Of a DNA stretch of 64,000 nt, positions 1-7,575 are shown one piece after another; positions within the stretch are counted from its first letter, which is position 1; each line of letters opens with the position of its first letter. Made by a program: the position numbers and the translations under genes. This DNA comes from JACVRW01 sp963803245. Its GTDB lineage: Bacteria; Actinomycetota; Thermoleophilia; Solirubrobacterales; Thermoleophilaceae. The notes beneath the pieces were generated by a model. That model ran no database searches. It was not told the DNA's origin and saw only the letters and a list, made by a program, of their open reading frames with translations. The stretch spans positions 186,001-250,000 of the forward strand of contig CAWDLI010000018.1 of assembly GCA_963803245.1 (NCBI GenBank), given 5' to 3'.

Positions 1-36
1 GCGGCCCAGAAGGCCGCGGCAAGGGGGGCCGGATGA
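1..36 (+). CDS. 3' end of an upstream gene (partial)
   Basis: Only the last eleven codons are in the window (ending AAQKAAARGAG, then TGA). The Ala/Lys/Arg-rich tail gives no family. Because it overlaps the next small reading frame by ATGA and lies directly upstream of ctaD, it is probably the end of another oxidase operon member, such as subunit II. That is inference from gene order only. Confidence 0.4.
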   Translation, partial: AAQKAAARGAG

Positions 37-101
37 GCGAAGCTGCCGAGTCCGCCATGCGCTTGAAGTACCGTGCCGCGGGCACAGGTAGACCCGTATG
101 A
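33..101 (+). CDS. 22-residue minicistron before ctaD
   Basis: An ATG at 33 overlaps the stop of the preceding gene as ATGA. The frame reads MSEAAESAMRLKYRAAGTGR plus two residues, and its stop overlaps the ctaD start, again as ATGA. It therefore fills the gap exactly and would couple translation of the upstream gene to ctaD. No domain or membrane segment is visible. It may be a coupling leader rather than a functional peptide. Seen: the exact double overlap. Inferred: the role. Confidence 0.4.
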   Translation: MSEAAESAMRLKYRAAGTGRPV

Positions 102-2011
102 CGCTCACCCAGAGACTCATCGCCCCAGGCTGGTACCGCGCCTTCCTCGGGATGGCCGTGGCGTTCGGCCTGGGCACCGGGATCGTCGTCGCCGCTCGGG
201 CGGCCTACGGCTGGGACCCGCTCTTCGACTGGGACGCGATCATCACCGTGGGCGCCCTGGTGGCCGCGCCGTTCGGCTACCTGATCGGCATCGGGTGCTT
301 CGACTACTGGTTCTACTGGGCGTCCGGCAAGCCGACGCGCCCCGAGGACCACTCCGGTCACGGCGCTCGCTCGTGGAAGGACTACTTCCGCGTGAACACC
401 GACCACAAGGTCATCGGGATCCAGTACATCTGCACGACCTTCTTCTTCTTCATCGCGGGCGGCCTGATGGCGATGCTGATGCGGGCGGAGCTGGCGCAGC
501 CGGGCACGCAGTTCGTGGACCCGAACACCTTCAACGGGCTGTTCTCGGTCCATGCCTCGCTGATGATCTTCCTGTTCATCATCCCGGTCTTCGCGGGCAT
601 CGCGAACTTCGTGATCCCGCTCATGATCGGCGCGCCGGACATGGCGTTCCCGCGGCTGAACGCGCTCTCCTTCTGGATGCTCCCGGTGGCCGGCGCGATG
701 ATGCTGGCGAGCTTCTTCGTCGAGGGCGGCGCCTTCGCCACCGGCTGGACCGCCTACGCCCCGCTCTCCACCGAGACGCCCCTGGGCCAGCAGTTCTTCA
801 CGATCGGCGTCCAGTTCGCCGGCGCGTCCTCGATCGCAACCGCGCTCAACTTCCTGGTCACGATCATCACGATGCGGGCGCCGGGGATGACCTTCTGGCG
901 CATGCCGCTGCTCGTGTGGGCGAACTTCACCACCTCGCTGCTCGTGGTGATCGCCACGCCGTTCATCGCCGGCTCGCAGTTCTTCGTGCTGATGGACCGC
1001 TCGCTCGGCACGCACTTCTTCGATCCGGGCGCCGGCGGTGACGTGCTGATGTACCAGCACGTCTTCTGGTTCTACTCGCACCCGGCGGTCTACATCATGA
1101 TGCTGCCCGGTTTCGGGATCATCAGCGAGGTCATCTCGACGAACGCCCGCAAACCGGTGTTCGGCTACCGGATGATGGCCTTCTCGCTCGTGGCCATCGT
1201 GATCCTCGGGTTCACGGTCTGGGCGCACCACATGTTCGTGTCCGGGATGTTCAGCTGGCTGCGCGTCCCGATGATGATCACGACGATGCTGATCGCGGTG
1301 CCCACGGGCATCAAGATCTTCTCCTGGCTCGCCACGCTATGGCGAGGGGTGATCCATCTCCGAACGCCCATGCTCTTCGCGCTGGGCTTCATCACGATGT
1401 TCACCCTGGGCGGGATCAGCGGCATCATGCTCGCCGTCGTGCCGTTCGACATCCACGTGTCGGACACGTACTTCATCGTCGCCCACATCCACTACGTGCT
1501 ATTCGGCGGCTCGGTGTTCACGATCTTCGCGGGCATCTATCACTGGTTCCCGAAGATGACCGGCCGGATGTACGACGAGACGCTCGGCAAGCTCCATTTC
1601 TGGCTGTCGTTCATCTTCTTCAACCTCACATTCGGGCCGATGCACCTCGTCGGCATCGACGGCATGCCGCGGCGCGTGGCGGACTACGCCGAGCAGTACG
1701 CGACCTGGAACGCGATCATCTCGGTCTCGGCGTTCATCTTCGGCGCCTCGTTCCTGATCTTCCTCTACAACATGATCACCTCGTGGCGGCACGGGCCGGC
1801 CGCCGCCGCGAACCCGTGGCGGGCCCACTCGATCGAGTGGCAGGTGTCCTCACCGCCGCCGATCTTCAACTTCGACGAGATCCCGACCGTGGTGGGCGGA
1901 CCGTATGAGTACGGCACGCCGGGCGCCGTGCACGCCGTGTTCAAGGAGAAGGCCCCGGCGCCGGTGCCCGCGCCCGCCGGGGGCGGCGGCGCCCCGCCCC
2001 CGACCGAATGA
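98..2011 (+). CDS. ctaD: cytochrome c oxidase subunit I, type A2
   Basis: Catalytic subunit of an aa3-type haem-copper oxidase in the cytoplasmic membrane. It reduces O2 to water and pumps protons. The 637 residues contain all metal ligands: the haem a histidine near 152, Cu-B histidine 328 with the cross-link tyrosine 332 (SHPAVY), the His pair 377-378, and the haem a3/a histidines 463 and 465 (AHIHYV). The usual helix VI glutamate motif GHPEV is replaced by YSHPAV, the Tyr-Ser signature of the A2 subclass. An extra hydrophobic N-terminal segment precedes the core, and the tail is Pro/Ala/Gly-rich. The start is fixed by the ATGA overlap upstream, and the gene ends in an ATGA overlap with the next one. 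Confidence 0.96.
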   Translation: MTLTQRLIAPGWYRAFLGMAVAFGLGTGIVVAARAAYGWDPLFDWDAIITVGALVAAPFGYLIGIGCFDYWFYWASGKPTRPEDHSGHGARSWKDYFRVNTDHKVIGIQYICTTFFFFIAGGLMAMLMRAELAQPGTQFVDPNTFNGLFSVHASLMIFLFIIPVFAGIANFVIPLMIGAPDMAFPRLNALSFWMLPVAGAMMLASFFVEGGAFATGWTAYAPLSTETPLGQQFFTIGVQFAGASSIATALNFLVTIITMRAPGMTFWRMPLLVWANFTTSLLVVIATPFIAGSQFFVLMDRSLGTHFFDPGAGGDVLMYQHVFWFYSHPAVYIMMLPGFGIISEVISTNARKPVFGYRMMAFSLVAIVILGFTVWAHHMFVSGMFSWLRVPMMITTMLIAVPTGIKIFSWLATLWRGVIHLRTPMLFALGFITMFTLGGISGIMLAVVPFDIHVSDTYFIVAHIHYVLFGGSVFTIFAGIYHWFPKMTGRMYDETLGKLHFWLSFIFFNLTFGPMHLVGIDGMPRRVADYAEQYATWNAIISVSAFIFGASFLIFLYNMITSWRHGPAAAANPWRAHSIEWQVSSPPPIFNFDEIPTVVGGPYEYGTPGAVHAVFKEKAPAPVPAPAGGGGAPPPTE

Positions 2012-2832
2012 AGCGGATCCTCGTCGTGGCGAACGAGACGGTGGCCGGACGGCCGCTGATCGACGCCGTCAAGCGCCACGCCGAGGGCGGCGAGGTGAGC
2101 GTGCACGTGATCTGCCCGCAGAACCAGCCGAAGCACGGCTACGTGATCTACGAGTCGATGGTCCGCGACGCCGCCGAGAACCGCGTGAAGATGACCGTGG
2201 CGCTCCTGCGCGAGGCCGGCATCGAGGCCGACGGCGAGGTGATGGACCCCGACCCCTACGCCGCCGTGATGGACGCGCTTGGTGACCAGGACTACGACGA
2301 GATCATCGTGTCCACCCACCCCGAGACGCGCTCCGGGTGGCTGCGGGAGGGTCTGGTGGACCGGCTCAGGCGAGCCGCCCGGCGCCCCGTGGAGCACGTG
2401 GTGGTGGACCTCGACACCGAGCGCGACGACGTGAAGCGCACGCTCGTCGTGGCCAACGAGACGGTCAGCGGCGACGCGCTGCTGAACGCGCTGCGCGCCA
2501 AGGCGGAGGAGGAGCCGCGCCGCTTCATCGTGATCTGCCCGCAGTCGGGCGGGAACGGCGGCGGCGGGGACGACGTGCCACAGCGGCTGGCGCACACGCT
2601 GAAGGTGCTGCAGGACGCCGGCTTCGACGCGGTCGGCCAGGTGGTGCACCCGGACCCGTACACGGCGATCCAGAACGCGCTCCAGTTCTACGCGCCGGAC
2701 GACATCGTCATCTCGACCTTCCCCGAGACCCGCTCGGGATGGCTGCGCGGGGACCTGATCGGCCGCGTGAGGGCCTCCACCGGAAAGCCCGTGGAGCATG
2801 TGGTGAGCGATACCCAAGGAGGTGAGGGCTGA
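2008..2832 (+). CDS. tandem UspA-like (universal-stress-type) protein
   Basis: A soluble 274-residue protein made of two homologous alpha/beta units. Unit 1 starts KRILVVANETVAG near residue 2 and unit 2 starts KRTLVVANETVSG near 146. Both end with an (H/F)PETRSGWLR segment followed by PVEHVV. The fold resembles a universal stress protein, but the classical GxxGx9G(S/T) nucleotide-binding motif is not evident, so ligand binding is unclear. It overlaps ctaD (ATGA) and ctaE (TGATG) and is therefore translated with the oxidase. A regulatory or assembly role is inference from position only. Confidence 0.8.
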   Translation: MKRILVVANETVAGRPLIDAVKRHAEGGEVSVHVICPQNQPKHGYVIYESMVRDAAENRVKMTVALLREAGIEADGEVMDPDPYAAVMDALGDQDYDEIIVSTHPETRSGWLREGLVDRLRRAARRPVEHVVVDLDTERDDVKRTLVVANETVSGDALLNALRAKAEEEPRRFIVICPQSGGNGGGGDDVPQRLAHTLKVLQDAGFDAVGQVVHPDPYTAIQNALQFYAPDDIVISTFPETRSGWLRGDLIGRVRASTGKPVEHVVSDTQGGEG

Positions 2833-3455
2833 TGGAGTCCGCCTCCATCGCCGCCGGTCACCCCGCTCACGAGGACGAGCACCACGGGCCGCCCGCGGCC
2901 AACGTGTCCTCGCGCGTGGAGGCTCAGTTCCTCGGGATGCTGCTTTTCATCATCTCGGAGATCATGCTCTTCGGAGCATTCTTCACGGCCTATTTCTTCA
3001 TCCGGGTCGTGGACGATGGCGGCTGGTTCCCGCTAGACGGCAAGGACCTGCCGGTCGCGATCGCGGGCGTGAACACCTGCATCCTGCTGTCCTCCAGCGT
3101 CACGATGCACTGGGCGCTCGAGGGGGCGCGCAGGGGCAACTCACGCGCGCTGAGGGTCGGCCTCCTCACCACCGTCGGGCTCGGTGCCACGTTCCTCTCG
3201 ATCCAGATCAACGAGTACGTGCACCTGGGCTTCGCCCTTCACGACAACGCGCAGGGCTCGGTGTTCTACGGCCTCACCGGACTCCACGGCGCGCACGTGT
3301 TCGTAGGCCTCACTCTCCTGACGATGGCCACCGTGCGCGCCTTCAGGGGCCACTTCTCCCCGAAGGAGCACCGCGGCGTGGAGGTGCCGGGCATCTACTG
3401 GCACTTCGTCGACGTCATGTGGGTCTTCGTGTACAGCACGCTGTACATCCTCTGA
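2832..3455 (+). CDS. ctaE: cytochrome c oxidase subunit III
   Basis: Membrane subunit III of the haem-copper oxidase, 207 residues with about five transmembrane helices and a His-rich N-terminus (HEDEHHGP). Family signatures are EAQFLGMLLFIISEI near residue 30, YGLTGLHGAHVFVG near 146 and YWHFVDVMWVFVY near the C-terminus. The length fits the short actinobacterial form. Its ATG overlaps the stop of the UspA-like gene. Subunit III stabilises proton uptake and turnover of subunit I. Confidence 0.95.
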   Translation: MESASIAAGHPAHEDEHHGPPAANVSSRVEAQFLGMLLFIISEIMLFGAFFTAYFFIRVVDDGGWFPLDGKDLPVAIAGVNTCILLSSSVTMHWALEGARRGNSRALRVGLLTTVGLGATFLSIQINEYVHLGFALHDNAQGSVFYGLTGLHGAHVFVGLTLLTMATVRAFRGHFSPKEHRGVEVPGIYWHFVDVMWVFVYSTLYIL

Positions 3456-3486
3456 TGCACGGGCACCCGGGTGTCGCGGCGCGACG

Positions 3487-3597
3487 TTGCTAAACCCGCT
3501 TCGCAGCGAGCCGGAGGCGTTTCGGTTCCTGATCTACGTGACCGTGGCGGTCGGCCTGATCGTGGGAATCGTCCTGCTCGTGCGGGCGGCCTTCTGA
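3487..3597 (+). CDS. 36-residue single-TM protein of the oxidase operon
   Basis: A TTG-initiated frame begins LNPLRSEPEAFRFLIYV, continues as one hydrophobic helix (VTVAVGLIVGIVLLV) and ends RAAF. The composition, third-position GC and position directly after ctaE are those of a small accessory or subunit IV-like oxidase peptide. No strong ribosome binding site is visible before the TTG. Its TGA overlaps a CTG that probably starts the next gene. It is too short for ordinary gene callers. The membrane segment is seen; membership in the oxidase is inferred. Confidence 0.6.
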   Translation: MLNPLRSEPEAFRFLIYVTVAVGLIVGIVLLVRAAF

Positions 3598-4367
3598 ACG
3601 CCGACCTCGCGCTCGCCGAGCGGGCCGCCCGGCGGGCGGGAGCGATCCTGGCCACCTACTTCGGCCGGCCGCCGGAGGGGCTCGACACCAAGTCCAGCCG
3701 CACCGACCCGGTGTCCGACGCCGACCGCGAGGCGGAGCGCGTCATTCAGGAGCTGCTCGCCGAGGAGCGCCCGGATGACGGCCTGCTGGCGGAGGAGGGT
3801 GCGCAGAGCGAGGGCAGCAGCGGCCGTCGGTGGATAGTGGACCCGCTCGACGGCACGGTGAACTTCCTGTACGGATTCCCCGTCTGGGGCGTGAGCGTGG
3901 CGCTCGAGGACGCGGACGGCATGGCCGTGGGCGTGGTCTACGACCCCACCCGCGACGAGACCTTCCGTGCGGTGCGCGGCGAGGGCGCCGACCTCAACGG
4001 TCGCCCGCTGCGCGTGCGTGAGCGACGGGAGCTCCGCGCGGCCCTGGTGGCCACCGGATTCAGCTACGACCCGGAGCGCCGTGCGGCTCAGGCGGAGCTG
4101 ATCGCCCGGATGCTGCCCGAGGTGCGCGACATCCGCCGGGCCGGCGCCGCGGCTCTGGACCTCGCCTGGCTCGCCGCCGGGCGTGTGGACGGGTTCCTCG
4201 AGCACGGGCTGAAGCCGTGGGACTCCGCCGCCGGACGGCTGCTCGTGGAGGAGGCCGGCGGCGTGGTGGAGCGACTCCCGGGCGAGCCGCCCGGGTTGGC
4301 CGCCGCCGGGACGCCGGAGCTGCTGGCGGCGCTGGTGGAGCACGCCGGCGCGCTCCGCGCTGTCTGA
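3594..4367 (+). CDS. inositol monophosphatase family protein
   Basis: Mg-dependent phosphatase of the IMPase/FBPase/CysQ fold, about 257 residues. Visible metal-site motifs are GLLAEEG (first Glu), DPLDGTVNF (Asp-x-x-Asp-Gly) and PWDSAAGRLLVEEAGG (C-terminal Asp). Likely substrates are inositol-1-phosphate or histidinol phosphate; sequence alone does not decide. I place the start at CTG 3594, which forms a CTGA overlap with the preceding small membrane gene. A GTG at 3471 is in frame, but the 41 residues it would add are a shadow of that gene. Confidence 0.85.
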   Translation: MNADLALAERAARRAGAILATYFGRPPEGLDTKSSRTDPVSDADREAERVIQELLAEERPDDGLLAEEGAQSEGSSGRRWIVDPLDGTVNFLYGFPVWGVSVALEDADGMAVGVVYDPTRDETFRAVRGEGADLNGRPLRVRERRELRAALVATGFSYDPERRAAQAELIARMLPEVRDIRRAGAAALDLAWLAAGRVDGFLEHGLKPWDSAAGRLLVEEAGGVVERLPGEPPGLAAAGTPELLAALVEHAGALRAV

Positions 4368-4385
4368 GCCGGGATACTCGACGGG

Positions 4386-4784
4386 ATGTCGGCGGCGAAC
4401 GTCGAGCTCGTCCGGGGCTTCTACGCGGCGCTCAACGCCGGGGACCTCAATCTTATGATGAGCTTGTGCGACGACGACGTCGAGTTCGTCAACCCGCCGC
4501 TGGCTGCCGAGACCGGCACACGGGCCGGCGCGGAGGCCTTCCGAGGCGCATTCGAGCGGCTTCGCTCCGACTTCACGGACTTCCACTCCGGCGTGGTGGA
4601 GATCACCTCCATGGGAGACGACGTCGCCGTGGTCACGCAATCCACGGGCAGAGGACGCGCCAGCGCCGTGCCGTTCAGCGAGGAGATCGGGCACCTGTTC
4701 AGCCTGCGCGCCGGCCGTATCACGCGCCTCAGGTGGTTCCAGACGGTCGACGAGCTTCGTCGCGCGCCGGGACCGTCGCCGTAG
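4386..4784 (+). CDS. SnoaL-like / NTF2-fold protein
   Basis: A 132-residue single-domain protein starting SAANVELVRGFYAALNAGDL, the usual beginning of SnoaL-like cone folds. It is followed by the expected acidic strand (DDDVEFVNP) and a C-terminal GRITRLRWFQTVDE. Such proteins are small-molecule isomerases, hydrolases or binding proteins, and no substrate can be assigned. The gene stands 18 bp after the IMPase gene and converges on the TolB-like lipoprotein. Confidence 0.75.
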   Translation: MSAANVELVRGFYAALNAGDLNLMMSLCDDDVEFVNPPLAAETGTRAGAEAFRGAFERLRSDFTDFHSGVVEITSMGDDVAVVTQSTGRGRASAVPFSEEIGHLFSLRAGRITRLRWFQTVDELRRAPGPSP

Positions 4785-4818
4785 CCCGCGGCCGGAGCGC
4801 TCCGGTCAGCGCCGCGGG
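4785..4818. terminator. nested hairpin at a convergent gene junction
   Basis: The outer arms CCCGCGGC (4785-4792) and GCCGCGGG (4811-4818) are exact complements. They enclose the perfect 14-bp palindrome CCGGAGCGCTCCGG at 4792-4805. The element sits exactly where a rightward and a leftward gene meet and has no U-tract. A bidirectional terminator is the simplest reading. Confidence 0.5.
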
Positions 4819-6512
4819 CAGCGGGCGGTGCCGACCTGCGGGAGGGCATCGAGGGCACGCGCGAGCCGCAGGCGGCGGCGGGTCTGCCCGGTCGTGAGTC
4901 CCAGCTGGTCCGCGGCGGCCGCGATCGATCCCGTGCGAGCGTGGGAGAGCTGCGCCCGATCCAGCTCGGCGAGCAGCTCCCGCGGCAGGGCCGGAGGCGG
5001 CAGCGCCTTCCGCGGCCTTCCGAGCTGGCGCAGAGCGTGGACGGCCGCGAGCAGCCGGGGCCGGCGAGTTCCGCCGCCGCCCTCGTCCTGGGAGAAGATC
5101 GTCACCTGGGTGCCCCCCGTGAGCACCCTCACGACGTCCCGGCCGACGCTGACCAGCAGCCGCCCTCCATGTCGCCAGGCGATCCCGCCCCGGTAGTGGG
5201 GCCGGGCGAGCGCGGCGAGGGTCGTCTGGCGTGAGCACACCGAGTCCTCCTGCAGCTGGAGTCCCCGGCGGCAGGAGCGCACGTCGTAGAGCGCGCAGTC
5301 GTCGTAGAAGAAGGCGTACGTGCGCAGCGACCGCCGTCCGACCTCGTAGCCCTGCGCGCTTCCCAGCAGGAGGCTCCCATGGCGATTGCCGAGCCAGTAG
5401 GCGGGATGGCGGTCCGACGCCCGCAGGGCCTCGACATCGACGTCCACGAGTGGAGGGCGCCGCACCGGGCCGCACGCGCCCACCTGAGCCGGGCTGAAGG
5501 CGCTGCCGCGCCAAGCCGGGTCTCCACTCGAGGGAGATCCGTTGGTGAGCCAGGTGAGACACGAGCCGTCCGCGCGAATCGAGTAGATCTCCGTGCCCTG
5601 TGAGGGCGGCGCGTCACGGACGTTGCGATTGCTCTCGAAGACGATCCGGCTGCCGTCGGGGGACCACGACGGAGCCGCGTCGTTGCCGCGGTTGCGCGTG
5701 AGTCGCTCGAGGTTCGTCCCGTCGCTCTCCATCACGTAGATCTCACCGCTGATGAAGCACTGCTCGTAGCACCACTTTCCGTTGCCGTCGCGCACGCCGG
5801 AGAAGGCGATCCGCCGGCCGTCCGGCGACCAGGCGCCGTCGGCGGCATCGCCGGCCAGCGGACGCGAGTCGCCGGTCGCGGCGTCCATCACGTGCAGCGA
5901 GGGGCGGAAGTTGTGGCGCCGATCGGTCGTGTACCGGGTGTAGAGGATCTGGGCTCCGTCGGGAGACCAGGCCGGCTGCCCCATCACGTCGGGCTGCCCG
6001 TCCAGCCCCACACGCCGCAGGACGCGCTCCCCGCTGCCGTCGGCCTGGGCGACCACGATCGCGTTCTCGCCCACCTCCCCCCGGGAGTTCCAGCGCGTAT
6101 AGGCGATCTTGCGCCCGTCCGGCGACCAGGCCGGATCGATGGACTGGATCTGCTTGCCCCCGGGCATGAGGGCCGTCGCGCGCCCGCCGGCCACATCCAG
6201 CAGGTAGATCCGCGACCTGTCAGGCGAGGGCTTGGACGTCCGTACGAACGCAAGGCGCTGGCCGTCGGGCGCCCAGGCCGGCTGCACGTCGCCGGCCCCG
6301 TGGCCGGCCGGGCGCCCGCCGGTCAGCCTCTGCCGGCGCAGCCCGTCGGGACGCATCAGGTGAATGCGGCCACCGAAGCTGAAGGCGATGCCGGATGGGA
6401 TCCCGACGGTCTTCCCCGCCGGCCGGGCCGGCCGGCCGTCCTGACAGGAGGAGAGAGCGAGCGCCAAGCCGGCCACGGCTGCCGCACTGCACAGGGCATC
6501 CCACCTGGTCAC
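4806..6512 (-). CDS. TolB-like beta-propeller lipoprotein
   Basis: Predicted secreted lipoprotein of 568 residues. The N-terminus has a hydrophobic signal ending at lipobox LSSC (near residue 23). At least five PD40/TolB-type blades follow (AWAPDGQRLAF, AWSPDGRKIAY, AWSPDGAQILY, AWSPDGRRIAF, SWSPDGSRIVF) through about residue 330. The rest has paired cysteines and a second beta-rich part. The last 60 residues are Arg/Ala-rich and look like a helix-turn-helix (SIAAAADQLGLTTGQTRRRL), which is odd for an exported protein. A binding or scaffold role is inferred; no enzymatic motif is seen. Confidence 0.75.
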   Translation of the reverse strand: MTRWDALCSAAAVAGLALALSSCQDGRPARPAGKTVGIPSGIAFSFGGRIHLMRPDGLRRQRLTGGRPAGHGAGDVQPAWAPDGQRLAFVRTSKPSPDRSRIYLLDVAGGRATALMPGGKQIQSIDPAWSPDGRKIAYTRWNSRGEVGENAIVVAQADGSGERVLRRVGLDGQPDVMGQPAWSPDGAQILYTRYTTDRRHNFRPSLHVMDAATGDSRPLAGDAADGAWSPDGRRIAFSGVRDGNGKWCYEQCFISGEIYVMESDGTNLERLTRNRGNDAAPSWSPDGSRIVFESNRNVRDAPPSQGTEIYSIRADGSCLTWLTNGSPSSGDPAWRGSAFSPAQVGACGPVRRPPLVDVDVEALRASDRHPAYWLGNRHGSLLLGSAQGYEVGRRSLRTYAFFYDDCALYDVRSCRRGLQLQEDSVCSRQTTLAALARPHYRGGIAWRHGGRLLVSVGRDVVRVLTGGTQVTIFSQDEGGGGTRRPRLLAAVHALRQLGRPRKALPPPALPRELLAELDRAQLSHARTGSIAAAADQLGLTTGQTRRRLRLARALDALPQVGTARCPRR

Positions 6513-6551
6513 GCCGCCAGCCTATTGCGCCCGGACAAACTCCGCTGAGCA

Positions 6552-7091
6552 TTAGCCGGGACGTTTCAGCGACCTGTCGGCCACGGGGCACCGGCCCTCG
6601 GCCCGGCCGCATGCCGTCGTGTCGCAGAGCCGGCAGGTGAGGCGCCCGCTGTCCGATCCCCGCACCAGTCCGCGGAGCACGCGCGAGAGCATCCCGTCGA
6701 ACTCGTCGCGCTCGTCCGGCGTGAGAACGGACAGCGCGTCCTCGAGCACCCGCCCCCGGGCGGCGCTGACGCGCCTGGCGGCGCCCCGGCCCGCGGCCGT
6801 GAGGTGGATGGAAACCGAGCGCCCGTCCGACCCGGGACGGCGAGTCACGAGGCCGGAGGCCTCGAGGCGATCCACGAGCCGCACGGCCCCGGACGGCGTG
6901 AGACCCAGCACGCGCCGCAGGAGGTCCATGGAGGGCCCGTCGAGGATGTGATGGAGCGCCGAGAGCGTGATCGCCGCCGACTCGGACTGCCCGGCCGCAT
7001 GGCCCACTGCGGCGGACGTGCGGTCCGTCACCGCGAGCGACAGGGCGCCCAGCACGTTGCCGGGCCGGTCGAGGCCGCCGCCGGCCGTCAC
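6552..7091 (-). CDS. MarR-family regulator with C-terminal Cys cluster
   Basis: A winged-helix transcription regulator of 179 residues. The recognition region LRRVLGLTPSGAVRLVDRLE and the wing (RRPGSDGRSVSIHLTAAG) are typical of MarR. After the dimer helix comes a four-cysteine patch, Cx2Cx4Cx6C, near residues 153-168 (CRLCDTTAC, then GRCPV). This suggests metal binding or thiol sensing. It overlaps the DUF3224 gene (ATGA) and is second in that operon, so autoregulation through the palindrome at 7513-7527 is likely. Confidence 0.85.
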   Translation of the reverse strand: MTAGGGLDRPGNVLGALSLAVTDRTSAAVGHAAGQSESAAITLSALHHILDGPSMDLLRRVLGLTPSGAVRLVDRLEASGLVTRRPGSDGRSVSIHLTAAGRGAARRVSAARGRVLEDALSVLTPDERDEFDGMLSRVLRGLVRGSDSGRLTCRLCDTTACGRAEGRCPVADRSLKRPG

Positions 7092-7495
7092 GAATCGCCC
7101 AGCTCGTAGTCCAGCGTCACCGTGGCCTGTGACCCGTGCGGGGCGCTGAAGTCGCCCTCACCGCGCAGGCCGCTCAGCTCACCCGTGCCGGAGCCGGGCA
7201 CCACGGAGAGCGCTCCCTTCGCGACCTTGCCGTCGAAGGTGCCGTCTGTCTGCGCCATCACGAAGCTTCCCGAGCGCTCTCCGATCCGCCCCACGATCCG
7301 CTGGAGTCCCACGAAGTCCGCCGTCTCGTCCGGGCGGTAACACATGAGCCACTCCACGGCCCCGTCGCCCTCGATGTCCCCCGAGACCGCCTGCTTGACG
7401 CTGGCCCGGGTCAGCTTCCCTCCACCATCGACCTGCTCGTAGGGCTGCTCGTCCCAACCCTGGATCTCGAACGTGGCTGTTGCGCGAGTGCTCAT
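7088..7495 (-). CDS. DUF3224 domain protein
   Basis: A 135-residue beta-barrel-type protein matching the DUF3224 pattern: an N-terminal TATFEIQGWDEQPYE, a central GAVEWLMCYRPD and a C-terminal GEGDFSAPHGSQATVTLDYEL. The family's function is unknown. It is often found next to MarR or TetR regulators, as here. A strong AGGAGG ribosome binding site precedes the ATG, and a perfect palindrome lies 18-32 bases upstream of the start. The gene is probably induced when the co-transcribed MarR protein is released. Confidence 0.85.
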   Translation of the reverse strand: MSTRATATFEIQGWDEQPYEQVDGGGKLTRASVKQAVSGDIEGDGAVEWLMCYRPDETADFVGLQRIVGRIGERSGSFVMAQTDGTFDGKVAKGALSVVPGSGTGELSGLRGEGDFSAPHGSQATVTLDYELGDS

Positions 7496-7512
7496 CAGGA
7501 ACCTCCTAGTTG

Positions 7513-7527
7513 TGTGACTCAGTCACA
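7513..7527. promoter_or_regulatory. 15-bp palindromic operator (probable MarR site)
   Basis: TGTGACTCAGTCACA is a perfect inverted repeat around a central C. It lies between the divergent DUF3224-marR operon (start 7495) and the DUF1707-FHA gene (start 7576). Symmetry, size and position fit a MarR dimer site controlling the leftward operon and possibly both directions. Confidence 0.7.
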
Positions 7528-7575
7528 TATCTACCCGGCCCGACGAGGCTGAAACGGTGCCGCCCCCGCTCCCCG

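Noticed and set aside
73..1041. A long Arg/Pro/His-rich frame overlapping ctaD on the same strand
   Set aside because: It is a shadow of ctaD typical of very GC-rich DNA: no domain, and its GC-rich codon positions are out of phase with real coding.
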